Assembly (NCBI GenBank): GCA_003225495.1
Contig: QIAJ01000143.1
Coordinates: 1-56,365 of the forward strand
DNA: 56,365 nt
Reading direction: 5' to 3'
Source: Acidobacteriota bacterium
GTDB lineage: Bacteria; Acidobacteriota; Terriglobia; Terriglobales; Acidobacteriaceae
This document shows, piece by piece, positions 9,734 to 18,170 of the stretch; position 1 is the first letter of the stretch, and each line of letters opens with the position of its first letter. The translations under genes and the position numbers were made by a program. Below the pieces are notes generated by a model. The model had not been told where the DNA came from and did no database searches. It saw nothing but the letters and a program-made list of their open reading frames with translations.

Positions 9734-9901
9734 TTACTCCTCCCCCAGCAAATCGCCGAGCGTAGGCTTGTACTTTTCAGGTTTCGATTTTTTTGCACGG
9801 ACGAGCTGCGAGGGTTTCGGACTGCCGACGCGCTCGCGGGCCAATTCGCGAACCGCTTTGGCGGCGGTGAAGGTTTTTTTCTTCCTCTTCTTCCCAGGCA
9901 T
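9734..9901 (-). CDS. Small basic conserved-looking protein, 55 residues
   Basis: ATG 9901 opens a 55-codon frame whose N-terminus is strongly basic (MPGKKRKKKTFTAAKAVREL) and whose C-terminus is acidic (TLGDLLGEE). A longer in-frame version from 10063 would add 54 Cys-rich residues of low plausibility. The charge pattern suggests a nucleic-acid- or ribosome-associated small protein, but I do not recognise a family. It lies back to back with the zinc-ribbon gene at 10026, with 124 bases between. Confidence 0.5.
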   Translation of the reverse strand: MPGKKRKKKTFTAAKAVRELARERVGSPKPSQLVRAKKSKPEKYKPTLGDLLGEE

Positions 9902-10025
9902 CACGGCATCTTCGCACTGGAAGGAATAAAAGTGCAATAATCGGGGAGTGTCAGGCTCCGTGGCGCTTGAGAAATGCGTCCTTTGGGTCCGACAACAAAA
10001 ACACTGAAGACCTGAGACCTGCCCC

Positions 10026-10301
10026 ATGGACGAGCGCGAATTTTTTGACGAGAAGCCGGACAAGAAACCGGCGACTTTGAATTGCCCCCATTGCCATCAG
10101 CCAGGAGAATATGAGATCCAATGGCTGGTGCGCACCAAAAAGAGGAATCTGCCGCCCCGTGCTGACGACCGTGACCGAGCTAAGTTCGCCAAAGCGCAGT
10201 CGTACATGCTGCGTCGCGACGACATGATGGTTTGCAAGAATATCCGCTGCCGAAAACGCTTCGAGATCACGGGCGTGCAGAGCGTGGCATTTCTGGGCTA
10301 G
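10026..10301 (+). CDS. Small zinc-ribbon-like protein, 91 residues
   Basis: The protein has two cysteine pairs, CPHC near residue 20 and CKNIRC near residue 70, spaced as in a zinc ribbon, with a His in the first knuckle. Between them is a basic stretch, RTKKRNLPPRADDRDRAKFA. No enzyme domain is visible; the family is unknown to me. A nucleic-acid or protein-binding role is inference only. The start ATG follows a poor RBS (CCTGCCCC). Confidence 0.6.
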   Translation: MDEREFFDEKPDKKPATLNCPHCHQPGEYEIQWLVRTKKRNLPPRADDRDRAKFAKAQSYMLRRDDMMVCKNIRCRKRFEITGVQSVAFLG

Positions 10302-10663
10302 AACAATACACGGTACCCTTCCGGTCCGTACGTCAGCTGGAGCTCCATTTCCGCCCGACATGAGTCGTATCCCTCTCGGCGCGAAATCGAATTTTCAACT
10401 TCCTGCGGTTTCCTCCTGCCTTTGCTATCCACGCATTTGCAGGCTTCAATGAGCTACCAGTGCAGGATTCTCTCTAGGGACGGTCCTGTATAGCGATTTG
10501 GTCTCTCTCCGTGTCGATTTTGCGCCTAATCAGAGCCCACGCTCTTAGAGGCATCGTTGCAAGCCCTTGAGCCTAATCGAGATAAGTCCATGAGGCCCCG
10601 GTTTGGCAGAGTGGGTGCACCCTATCGATGGGGGAATTTTCTCCGCAGGAGGCTTCGTTTGAT
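10302..10663. other. Intergenic stretch without a recognised gene
   Basis: Neither strand holds a convincing coding frame between the zinc-ribbon gene and the repeat protein. The last 25 bases contain the RBS AGGAGG of the next gene. I see no strong promoter, repeat or RNA motif. Confidence 0.5.
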
Positions 10664-11863
10664 ATGCAGAGAAGAAATCAAACACGATTGTACGTTCTTC
10701 GTTCGATGGCTCCTATGACACTTGGCCTGCTGCTCTGGGCCAGTACAGCGGCTTATGGACAGAGCATGCCAGCTACGAGCGGCGTGCCAACCCATGACGA
10801 CCATGACACCAAGGGCTGGCAAATTGCCGATATGGACAGGTTTCTTGACAGCCATCCAGAAGTGGCGGAGCAACTGCGCAAGGATCCTTCGCTGATCCGG
10901 AACGAGGAGTTTGTTGAAAACCATCCCGCGCTTCAGCAATACATGCACGAGCATCCCGGAATTCTGGAGGAGTTCACGGAAAATCCCAATGCTTTTATGC
11001 GGCAGGAACAGCGGTACGAGCGGCGCGAGGACTTCGAAGGAGAAGGCCGCGATCGGGACCGCGACCGCGATATAACCCGGGGACAGCTGGCGAGCATGGA
11101 CCGTTTTATGGACACGCATCCGGAAATTGCGGAACAGCTGCGTAAAGACCCGTCGCTGGTGAAAAACAAAGAATTTGTTGAGAATCATCCGGCGTTACAG
11201 GAGTTTTTGCAGAATCATCCGGAGGTTCGTGAAGAATTCAGGGAAAATCCGAATGCTTTCATGCGCCGGGAAGAACGTTTCGACCGGCGTGAAGGAGATC
11301 GCGACGATCACAGGATCGCAGGCGATCGCGATGTAACTCATCAGGAACTGGCGGCAACCGACCGGTTCATGGATACACATCCGGAAATAGCGGAACAGCT
11401 GCACAAGGATCCGACACTGATCAAGAACAAGGAGTTTGTCGAAAGTCATCCGGCATTGCATGAATTTCTTCAGACCCACCCGGAAGTGCGAGAGGAGTTT
11501 CGTGAAAACCCGAATGGATTCATGCGGCAGGAAGGCCGCTTTGACCGTCGAGAGGATTCCCGCGATCGAGTGGCGACTTTTCATGACCGTGACCGGGCGA
11601 GTTTCCACGATCGGGATGATGTGGCTAGCTTCGGCCAATTCCTGGGTGGACACTCCGGCATTGCCCAACAGCTCTCCAAGGATCCTTCGCTTGCGAATAA
11701 CAAAGAATTCCTGGCGAACCATCGGGAGCTTCAGGACTACTTAAGAACCCATCCTGAAGTGCAGAAGCAGCTGGCGGCGAATCCGCAGAGCGTGATCCCG
11801 CCAGCGACCCAGCCACCGGCCACGATCGCTGATCCGAGATTGCAGCCCAAACACAAACAGTAG
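10664..11863 (+). CDS. Secreted protein of four His-Pro-rich tandem repeats
   Basis: The 399-residue product starts at ATG 10664, with AGGAGG 11 bases upstream and a signal peptide ending near AYGQS; an in-frame ATG at 10628 would only add a hydrophilic lead. The mature part consists of four copies of a unit of about 65 residues. Each reads roughly FxDxHPEIAEQLxKDPSLxx, then NKEFVExHPALxEFLxxHPE and VREEFRENPNxFMRxExRF. Linkers are rich in Arg, Asp and His. The fourth copy is the most divergent and is followed by a Pro-rich tail. I recognise no named domain. The helix-HP-helix-DP pattern suggests a solenoid exported to periplasm or surface. Confidence 0.75.
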   Translation: MQRRNQTRLYVLRSMAPMTLGLLLWASTAAYGQSMPATSGVPTHDDHDTKGWQIADMDRFLDSHPEVAEQLRKDPSLIRNEEFVENHPALQQYMHEHPGILEEFTENPNAFMRQEQRYERREDFEGEGRDRDRDRDITRGQLASMDRFMDTHPEIAEQLRKDPSLVKNKEFVENHPALQEFLQNHPEVREEFRENPNAFMRREERFDRREGDRDDHRIAGDRDVTHQELAATDRFMDTHPEIAEQLHKDPTLIKNKEFVESHPALHEFLQTHPEVREEFRENPNGFMRQEGRFDRREDSRDRVATFHDRDRASFHDRDDVASFGQFLGGHSGIAQQLSKDPSLANNKEFLANHRELQDYLRTHPEVQKQLAANPQSVIPPATQPPATIADPRLQPKHKQ

Positions 11864-11875
11864 GGGAGAGGAAGC

Positions 11876-11918
11876 GGGCAGAATTGGTAGACGCAGGACG
11901 GTCGCTCCAATTCTGCCC
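11876..11918 (+). promoter_or_regulatory. Perfect 12-bp stem-loop between two secreted-protein genes
   Basis: GGGCAGAATTGG (11876-11887) pairs exactly with CCAATTCTGCCC (11907-11918) around a 19-base loop. It starts 13 bases after the stop of the repeat protein and 50 bases before the next ATG. No T run follows, so a simple terminator is unlikely; an mRNA stabiliser, processing site or cis-regulator is possible. Confidence 0.5.
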
Positions 11919-11967
11919 CCCTGGACCATCAAGCGACATGACTACTACGAATCCGAAGGGAGAATCT

Positions 11968-12492
11968 ATGAAGATCGGTACAGCACTGATTGCCGCATTG
12001 GCTTTGGTTATGATGGCTCCATCGAGCGCCGCCGCCAAGGATAAAAAGAAGCACGGGCAAAGAGGCATGCTGGAAAGTATGCAGTCCGTGCCCTGTGGCC
12101 TGAAGGAACGCGGCGTCAGCGGAATCGGCAGCATCTTCGGCTCCATCGGAGTTCAACACGTAAATTCAAACGAGAAATTGTGCACGCAATATCTGTTCCG
12201 CACGGATGAAATGGAATACCACATCCGCCCTCTGGACACGAAGCACGTTGTGCTGTTGCCGGTTGGGCACGAGGGCGAATTCAAGTTGAAAAAAGACCGG
12301 ATGGTTCTGAGAATTCCGGACGAAGACAAGAAAGCCCGCGAGTATCAGGTGATTGCGATGCAACCGGTGAACCACGAGGCGCGCGACGAGAGCGCCACAT
12401 ACCGATCGACCGAAAGACACGACGAAGCCAGAGGGACTGAGAAGCAGGCTGACCGAACCGAGAAAGAAATCGCGAATCGTCCGCCGGAGTGA
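11968..12492 (+). CDS. Secreted hypothetical protein, 174 residues
   Basis: ATG 11968 follows GGGAGAA and starts a signal peptide (MKIGTALIAALALVMMAPSSAAA); an in-frame upstream start at 11884 would bury it behind 28 residues and run through the stem-loop. The mature domain has two cysteines (VPCGLKERG and EKLCTQYLF) that could form a disulfide, and a beta-rich middle (YHIRPLDTKHVVLLPVGHEGEFKL). The last 45 residues are charged and probably disordered. It follows the repeat protein in the same direction, perhaps as one unit. No function is recognised. Confidence 0.65.
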   Translation: MKIGTALIAALALVMMAPSSAAAKDKKKHGQRGMLESMQSVPCGLKERGVSGIGSIFGSIGVQHVNSNEKLCTQYLFRTDEMEYHIRPLDTKHVVLLPVGHEGEFKLKKDRMVLRIPDEDKKAREYQVIAMQPVNHEARDESATYRSTERHDEARGTEKQADRTEKEIANRPPE

Positions 12493-12518
12493 ACTTCCCG
12501 GTACACCGCAGATTAAAT

Positions 12519-12893
12519 TCAGGAACGAGAGGTAGAAAGTGTTGCAGCCAGCCGTCGGACGCTGCGCAGTAGCTGGCCAAGAGGCGCATTGCCTGAGAGA
12601 GGGCTTTTGTTCTGCGAGGCATCGCTGAAGCCCTCTTTTTCCATCTGGCTGGCGGCCGCGTTGAATCTTCTGGAGCTGTCATCGTCCATGGCGAGAAAGC
12701 GGAAAGCCTGCGCCAGCGGGACGCCATCGGCGCCGGTTTGCAGAAATTCTATCTGGGCGCTGACTTTCCCAAACACAGTATTCAGAATCATCTCGCCCAT
12801 CGCGCCGCGCGGGATCGGCCCCTTGGCCAGCACGGCAGATCCGCCAGTGAGCGATAGTCGCTGAATCACACCGACAAACTTGGATTCGTCCAC
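12519..12893 (-). CDS. PilZ-like domain protein, possibly frameshifted at the N-terminus
   Basis: GTG 12893, with GGAAGGG six bases upstream, opens a 124-codon frame. The segment GVIQRLSLTGGSAVLAKGPIP followed by GKVSAQIEFL resembles the core of PilZ domains (c-di-GMP receptors), but the N-terminal RxxxR c-di-GMP motif is not visible. Another frame, from ATG 12934, reads MSSKPPKSPRKG and would join smoothly at RVDESKF if one frameshift were present near 12895-12905. So the gene may be longer but broken, or truly short. The C-terminal 30 residues are Ser/Arg-rich. Function is uncertain. Confidence 0.5.
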   Translation of the reverse strand: MDESKFVGVIQRLSLTGGSAVLAKGPIPRGAMGEMILNTVFGKVSAQIEFLQTGADGVPLAQAFRFLAMDDDSSRRFNAAASQMEKEGFSDASQNKSPLSGNAPLGQLLRSVRRLAATLSTSRS

Positions 12894-13104
12894 GCGCGAC
12901 CCTTCCGGGGCGATTTGGGCGGCTTGGAGGACATAACAGAAGAATCACAGTGGGAGGCATGATGGTCAAGGTTACTTCGGTGACCGAAAATCGGGTCAAA
13001 GGACTTCCGCGTTGGAACTGGCCGATTCGTCTCAAAACTTATGGTCATTTATACTTGCTAGTTTTCCCATGCGCTATTGAAGGCATAGGGTTGGGAGTGT
13101 TTTA

Positions 13105-13875
13105 GTGAAGATCCTGGTGTGCATGAAGCAGGTCCCGCAGAAAGACGCACCACTGAAGTTGAATGAAGCGGGGACGTGGATCCGCGAAGACGTTTCGTAC
13201 GAAGTCAATGAGCCGGACGCGTTTGCGCTGGAAGAAGCGCTGCGCCAGCGCGAAAAGCATTCCGGCGAGGTGGTCGTAGTGACCGCTGGTCCGGCGCGGG
13301 CTCAGCAGGTGTTGCGGGAGGCGCTAGCCAAGGGCGCGGACCGGGCGATTCATCTTGAGGGCGACGGCTTGGTCGCGCTCGATGCCTACAACACGGCGCG
13401 GGCGATCGCGGCGGCGATCAAAGACGAGAAGTTCGATCTGATCTTTACGGGATTGCAGTCCGACGACTACGGGTACGCGCAGACGGGTGTCATCCTGGCG
13501 GAAATTCTCGGCTGGCCTCACGCGACCATCATCATGCAGATCGAAAAGAACGAAGGCGGCATTCGAGTGAAACGGGAGCTCGAGGCGGGATTCTTCCAGT
13601 TCGTGGATGTGCCGCTGCCGGCGGTGCTGACGATTCAGTCAGGAATCAACAAGCTGCGTTACGCAACCTTGATTGGCATCAAGCAGGCAAAGGCGAAGCC
13701 GATGCGTAAAGTGGCCCTCGAGGAAGTGCAGTCGGCGATTGGGAGCAACTTGCAAAAGATCGAGAAGCTTTACATTCCCCAGAAATCGAAGAACACAGAA
13801 TTTCTTGAAGGTGCGCCGGCTGAGGTTGCGAAGAAATTGGTGGATCGACTGAAGAATGAAGTGCGGGTGCTGTAG
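13105..13875 (+). CDS. etfB: Electron transfer flavoprotein beta subunit
   Basis: EtfB (256 residues) forms with EtfA the heterodimer that passes electrons from acyl-CoA and other dehydrogenases to ETF-quinone oxidoreductase. It starts KILVCMKQVPQKDAPLK, has the AMP-binding region around LIFTGLQSDDYGYAQTG and the recognition-loop segment EAGFFQFVDVPLPAVLTIQSGINKLRYATL (positions about 155-185). The start codon is GTG with GGGAG upstream. etfA follows after 123 bases that hold a repeat; the pair is still likely one unit. No dehydrogenase or quinone oxidoreductase gene is in the window. Confidence 0.93.
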   Translation: MKILVCMKQVPQKDAPLKLNEAGTWIREDVSYEVNEPDAFALEEALRQREKHSGEVVVVTAGPARAQQVLREALAKGADRAIHLEGDGLVALDAYNTARAIAAAIKDEKFDLIFTGLQSDDYGYAQTGVILAEILGWPHATIIMQIEKNEGGIRVKRELEAGFFQFVDVPLPAVLTIQSGINKLRYATLIGIKQAKAKPMRKVALEEVQSAIGSNLQKIEKLYIPQKSKNTEFLEGAPAEVAKKLVDRLKNEVRVL

Positions 13876-13891
13876 TTCGCGGGCGGATGTA

Positions 13892-13954
13892 GAGGTCCTT
13901 ACGACTTCGCAAGAACCTCGCTTCGCGGAAATTTTTGCTTCGCTCAGGATGACA
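13892..13954. repeat. Intergenic hairpin and dispersed repeat between etfB and etfA
   Basis: GAGGTCCTT (13892-13900) and AAGAACCTC (13911-13919) form a 9-bp stem with one mismatch. It is followed by CTTCGCTCAGGATGACA, ending at 13954. A related string, CGGTTCGCCCAGGATGACA, occurs at 15124-15142 after etfA, so etfA is flanked by two copies in direct orientation. Confidence 0.45.
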
Positions 13955-13998
13955 CGTGGATGGCTTGCCGAAAACCGAGAACTTGGAACTGAGAAATT

Positions 13999-14985
13999 AT
14001 GGCTGACAGCATTCTGGTAGTCGTCGAACAGCGCGATGGAAAGTTAAACCGGGTTTCGTGGGAGACGATTGCGGCGGGGCAGGCGATTGCTGCGGAAACG
14101 GGATGGCCCCTCGAAGCGGCAGTTGCGGGCGCGGGCGTTGGCGCAATCGCCAGTGAAGTCAAGGGAAAGAAGCTGGTGAAAGTGTATGCCATCGAGTCGG
14201 CCAAGCTTCAGCCCTATACCCCGGACGCATTCGCGCACGCGCTCAAATCGTTTCTCGTGAAATATCCGACTAGGCTTGTGCTCATGCCGCACACCTATCA
14301 GGTGCGCGATTTCGTGCCCAAGCTGGCAACGGCCCTTGGGAGCACCGCGATCACGGATTCGGTCGGCTACAAGTATGAAGGCGGCAAGCTGATGTTCACG
14401 CGGCAGATGTTTCAGGGGAAATTTGTCGCCGACGTGAGTTTTGCGGGGACAGGTCCATGCTTTGTTACGTTTCAGAATGGCGCGTTCCGCGGAGATAAGG
14501 TAGAGGCGGGCGGGTCGGCAGCGGTCGAAACGGTGAATATTGACGTGCCCGATGGCACCGTCCGCAACAAACCTCAGGACGTTTTCAAGGAAGCCAAGCA
14601 GGCAGTCGACCTGACGCAGGCCGAAATTATCGTATCGGTGGGGCGGGGCATCAAGGAGCAGAAGAACATCGAGATTGCCAAGCAGTTGGCGGAAGCCCTG
14701 GGCGGAGAACTGGCGGCATCGCGTCCTATTTGTGACAACGGATGGCTGCCGATGGACCGCCAGATCGGGTCATCGGGGCAGACGGTCGCGCCTAAGTTAT
14801 ATCTGGCGCTTGGGATTTCGGGAGCGATCCAGCACATTGTGGGAATGAAGGGCGCGAAGAGCATCATTGCGATCAACAAGGATTCCGAGGCGCCGATTTT
14901 TGAGATTGCGGATTATGCGGTGGTGGGGAATTTATTCGATATTGTGCCGCCCCTGATTGAGGAAGTGAAGAAGGCCAAGGGCTAG
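13999..14985 (+). CDS. etfA: Electron transfer flavoprotein alpha subunit
   Basis: EtfA (328 residues) carries the FAD of the ETF heterodimer. The N-terminal domain pairs with EtfB (MADSILVVVEQRDGKLNRVSWETIAAG). The C-terminal FAD domain has the expected VSVGRGIKEQKNIEIAKQLAEALGGELAASRPICDNGWLP and SSGQTVAPKLYLALGISGAIQH, ending with AINKDSEAPIFEIADYAVVGNLFDIVP. Length and motif order are those of a complete protein. It follows etfB. Confidence 0.93.
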   Translation: MADSILVVVEQRDGKLNRVSWETIAAGQAIAAETGWPLEAAVAGAGVGAIASEVKGKKLVKVYAIESAKLQPYTPDAFAHALKSFLVKYPTRLVLMPHTYQVRDFVPKLATALGSTAITDSVGYKYEGGKLMFTRQMFQGKFVADVSFAGTGPCFVTFQNGAFRGDKVEAGGSAAVETVNIDVPDGTVRNKPQDVFKEAKQAVDLTQAEIIVSVGRGIKEQKNIEIAKQLAEALGGELAASRPICDNGWLPMDRQIGSSGQTVAPKLYLALGISGAIQHIVGMKGAKSIIAINKDSEAPIFEIADYAVVGNLFDIVPPLIEEVKKAKG

Positions 14986-15174
14986 GGTTCGAAAATCAAG
15001 AACGGACGCTCCCTTTCCTCGGAGTAGCCGATCACGTCCCGGGCGACAGCTTGTCAGCAATCGACACGTGGACGAGTGCGCCCGCTCGAAACATTTCAGC
15101 AATGCACACGACAGCAAGTCCTTCGGTTCGCCCAGGATGACAGTTTGGAATAGAAGAATCCGTGTTGGTGTCCG

Positions 15175-16101
15175 TTACGAACCGGCCGCGAAGCCGCCGA
15201 TGTGGGCCATCGTCATGCGGAGATACTTGTATGGGTTGACGGGGGTTTCGTTGATCCGGACTTCGTAGTGAAGATGCGGGCCGGTAGAGCGTCCACTGAG
15301 GCCGACGTAGCCGAGGACATCGCCGCGGTGCACGAACTGTCCGGCAGCGATAGCGAAGCTTGCCAGGTGACCGTAGCGGGTGGTGATGCCATGCGTGTGA
15401 TCAATCACAACAGCGCGTCCGTAGCCGCCCAGGAAGTCAGCGAAAGTGACGGTGCCGTCAGCCGGGGCTAATACGGGCTGGCCCACTACGGCGGAGATGT
15501 CCACGCCGGAGTGAAAGGCGCCCTCACCGTTGAAGGGATCGATGCGCTCACCAAAAGAGCCGGTAATCTGGCCTTCGACAGGCCAGAGATTCGGGGCGGA
15601 ATTGGCACGCACCCAGTCGGCGGTGGTGGAATTACGGGTCAGTCCGAGCGAAATGCCGACGGTAGCAGCCCCGGACATCGCCGTATGCTTCAAGGCGTAA
15701 AGCTGGTCCATCGAGGAGGTAACCTGTGCGTCCTCGATCTGCACGGTCGAAGTATTCATCAGGACTGGGTCGGACTTGAGCCCATACAGGGCTGAAACCT
15801 CGCTGGCCAGCGATCCGAGAGATGCGACCTGAATGTCGCGTTCTTTTGCTACCTGCTCAAGGCGCGTGTAGCGGTCTTTCAATTCTTCTTTTTCGGTCCG
15901 GAGCTGGTTGAAGGTGGAAACCTTCTGAAGCATGCGGGTATAGGAACTGGCGATGCCGGTCAGGCCGGCGATACCGATGGCTGCCCCGGTCAGAATCACA
16001 TAGAGATAGTGGACCGGAATCGAAATTTTGCGCAGTTGTCCGTGCTCGTCACGGGCCACGAAAAAGATGTAAAAGCGTTTGCGCAATAGAGTATCCGCCA
16101 A
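15175..16101 (-). CDS. Membrane-anchored M23 peptidase with coiled coil
   Basis: This 308-residue protein has a cytoplasmic N-terminus, one membrane segment (about residues 28-50, HYLYVILTGAAIGIAGLTGI), a coiled coil (about 58-95, TFNQLRTEKEELKDRYTRLEQVAKE) and a C-terminal LytM/M23 domain. The zinc ligands are complete: FHSGVDI (HxxxD) and TGPHLHYEV (HxH), so it should be an active peptidoglycan endopeptidase rather than a degenerate EnvC-type activator. It is likely periplasmic and involved in cell-wall remodelling or division. It stands alone, convergent with etfA. Confidence 0.88.
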   Translation of the reverse strand: MADTLLRKRFYIFFVARDEHGQLRKISIPVHYLYVILTGAAIGIAGLTGIASSYTRMLQKVSTFNQLRTEKEELKDRYTRLEQVAKERDIQVASLGSLASEVSALYGLKSDPVLMNTSTVQIEDAQVTSSMDQLYALKHTAMSGAATVGISLGLTRNSTTADWVRANSAPNLWPVEGQITGSFGERIDPFNGEGAFHSGVDISAVVGQPVLAPADGTVTFADFLGGYGRAVVIDHTHGITTRYGHLASFAIAAGQFVHRGDVLGYVGLSGRSTGPHLHYEVRINETPVNPYKYLRMTMAHIGGFAAGS

Positions 16102-16497
16102 TCGAATTAATGTTCGGATCCTGCCGGAGCGGAACAGTCTGCTCAGGACTCAGAATCCTGATTCCACCAGTCTCGTCGGGATCGAGCTGGCTTCCCCTAC
16201 CTACGGAACCAGGCAAGCCAAAATCCAGTTCGCCCGCAACCAATTCAGGATGCGGCACTTGTTTCGGCCAAAGGTATTCTTGAACGTCGGTAAACGGTAA
16301 CAAACCTGATTCACGGTGTCAACGTACTCAGGCTCAAATCTGGGTTACCAAGGCGGGGTCATTTCGCCTGCCCGACCGTACGCGTTACTTTCTGGAGGAC
16401 GGTCAGGGCCGGTAGGTGGTGCCGGAAGTCACCTCTGTCGGTGCCTCTCAGGTATTGGGGGCCGCCCGCACAGCCCCTTGTCCTGCAGGCCAGATGA
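16102..16497. other. Intergenic region between the M23 peptidase and thiL
   Basis: This divergent 396-base region has only short frames with unlikely composition. It should hold the promoters of both flanking genes, but I cannot single out a convincing -35/-10 pair. I looked for a TPP riboswitch before thiL and do not see its conserved core. Confidence 0.5.
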
Positions 16498-17475
16498 TTG
16501 TCGAGAGGTATAGTTAGGGGCTTGGCTCCACTGGGAGAAAAATCGCTGATCGAGCGCATCCGGCGCCGTGTTCGCGCTGGGTCCGCGGTGGTAAACGGTA
16601 TCGGAGACGACTCCGCGGTGCTGCGCGTACCCGCTGGTCACGAGTTGCTGGTTACTACTGACTTCACGCTGGAGAACGTTCATTTCCGGCGCCAGTGGCA
16701 TCCGCCGGAAGTTGTGGGATGGCGTTGCCTGACGCGCGGCCTGAGCGACATTGCCGCCATGGGAGGCGAACCTCGGGCGGCCTTCCTTTCCCTGGCGCTC
16801 GATGGGCGGACTCCGCAGAAATGGGTGAATGGTTTTTTTGACGGGCTCCTGGAAGCGGCGTCCGAGTTCGGCCTTCCACTCGCCGGTGGAGACACAGCAC
16901 AATCGGCAGGGGGAATTCAGGCGGACATCGTAGTCGTTGGCTCGGTGCCGAATGGAAAGGCAGTGTTGCGCTCGGGGGCGCGGACAGCTGACGGAGTGTA
17001 CGTGACCGGGGAGTTAGGAGGATCGGCGGCGGCCCTCGCTCAACTACACACTGGAAAGGCTCGCCCAGCGGATTACCCGCGGCATTTTCATCCCGTCGCG
17101 CGGATTGCAGTTGGACAGTGGCTTCAGCGCCGGGGTCTGGCATCGGGGATGATCGACATCAGCGATGGCCTTTCCACTGACCTGGAACACATCTGCGAGG
17201 AAAGCGGAGTGGGAGCGGAGATTGCAGGCGCGGCAATTCCGCGAGCCCGGGTGGGGCATCGCGCGCAGCAGGTTGGCCTTGACCTCGCGTTGCACGGTGG
17301 GGAGGACTACGAGTTGCTGTTTACGTCGGCGAAGAAGATCCCAGCGCAAGTGGCGGGAGTTCCGGTGACACGGATTGGGCGGATCACCCGAAAGCGGAGG
17401 ATGGTGTTAACGGAGGATGATGGCGCACGCAGGACACTGGAAGTACGAGGTTGGGAACACTTCAAAGGCAATTAA
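16498..17475 (+). CDS. thiL: Thiamine-monophosphate kinase ThiL
   Basis: ThiL phosphorylates thiamine monophosphate to the active diphosphate cofactor. The family motifs are in order: GIGDDSAVLRVPAG, TTDFTLENVHFRRQW (metal and ATP contacts), GLSDIAAMGGEPRAAFLSLAL, LAGGDTAQS, SGMIDISDGLSTDLEHICEE and LALHGGEDYELLFT. The start is uncertain: TTG 16498 gives 325 residues, while TTG 16522 begins nearer the usual LAPLGEKSLIERIRR; AGGGG is only one base before the latter. No other thiamine gene is adjacent. Confidence 0.92.
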   Translation: MSRGIVRGLAPLGEKSLIERIRRRVRAGSAVVNGIGDDSAVLRVPAGHELLVTTDFTLENVHFRRQWHPPEVVGWRCLTRGLSDIAAMGGEPRAAFLSLALDGRTPQKWVNGFFDGLLEAASEFGLPLAGGDTAQSAGGIQADIVVVGSVPNGKAVLRSGARTADGVYVTGELGGSAAALAQLHTGKARPADYPRHFHPVARIAVGQWLQRRGLASGMIDISDGLSTDLEHICEESGVGAEIAGAAIPRARVGHRAQQVGLDLALHGGEDYELLFTSAKKIPAQVAGVPVTRIGRITRKRRMVLTEDDGARRTLEVRGWEHFKGN

Positions 17476-17538
17476 CAACTCTGAGACGGTGACTTTCGTT
17501 ACCTGCCTGGTAACCCGCCGGGGGACTACAGTAAGCCT

Positions 17539-18108
17539 ATGTGGACAAGAAATTTGCTTCTGGCTTTCGTGGTTGCGGCCGTGCTCCCCGCTCTTGCTCA
17601 GGGACAGACCTCGCAGAAAATCGACAATGATTTCGTGCAGCGCACGTTCGGAAAAGATTTCAACATCGTGCAGGAAATCGGCGGGATGGTGGGCGACATG
17701 GACGGCGATGGCATCGAAGATGTTGTAATCGCTGCGCGCTGCAAGAATCCGCTCCTTGATGAAGCCGAGCATAACTACTCCGTGATCGATCCGTATTACA
17801 CCTTCTTTGGCTATGGCGACCCCAAGGTGACCATGAGTTTCGTTGAGGACAGCCCCATGAAGCGCGGGCTCGTCGTGCTCATTATTCATGGCGATGGTCC
17901 GCAGGCATGGCGGTCGGAAACTCCCAAGGCGAAATATGTTGTCATCAATCTTCCCTATCGGACGATCTCGGTGCGCAAGATGAAGCTCAAGAAAAAGACT
18001 CTCCAGGCCATCTACGCCGAGGAAGGGAACGAACTGAGCGAATCGTCGGCCCTGTTCTTCGACGGAAAGAATTACAAGTACGTGCCGATGGGTTCGAGCA
18101 TGGAGTAG
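17539..18108 (+). CDS. Secreted hypothetical protein with a Ca-binding-like loop
   Basis: The 189-residue product has a signal peptide (MWTRNLLLAFVVAAVLPALAQGQ). The mature part contains GDMDGDGIEDVVIAA, a DxDxDG loop as in FG-GAP/EF-hand-like calcium sites, followed by beta-rich sequence (MSFVEDSPMKRGLVVLIIHG and KAKYVVINLPYRTISV). The end, SALFFDGKNYKYVPMG, suggests a VCBS-like or lipocalin-type sheet. I do not recognise a named family. It lies 63 bases after thiL in the same direction. Confidence 0.7.
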   Translation: MWTRNLLLAFVVAAVLPALAQGQTSQKIDNDFVQRTFGKDFNIVQEIGGMVGDMDGDGIEDVVIAARCKNPLLDEAEHNYSVIDPYYTFFGYGDPKVTMSFVEDSPMKRGLVVLIIHGDGPQAWRSETPKAKYVVINLPYRTISVRKMKLKKKTLQAIYAEEGNELSESSALFFDGKNYKYVPMGSSME

Positions 18109-18170
18109 GTGGCCGTTCGCCACTGATTGCTGGTCGTCCGTCGCTAACCGTTGTAGTACCCTCCTGTTGA

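Noticed and set aside
11876-11918. Leucine-tRNA-like string (GGGCAGAATTGGTAGACGC)
   Set aside because: There is no T-arm, anticodon stem or acceptor pairing of tRNA form; the sequence is a simple 12-bp hairpin.
12961-13107. Plus-strand frame of 48 codons before etfB
   Set aside because: It has no RBS, is not of recognisable composition and overlaps the etfB upstream region.
16102-16497. TPP riboswitch sought before thiL
   Set aside because: The conserved CTGAGA...ACCTGATC core is not present.
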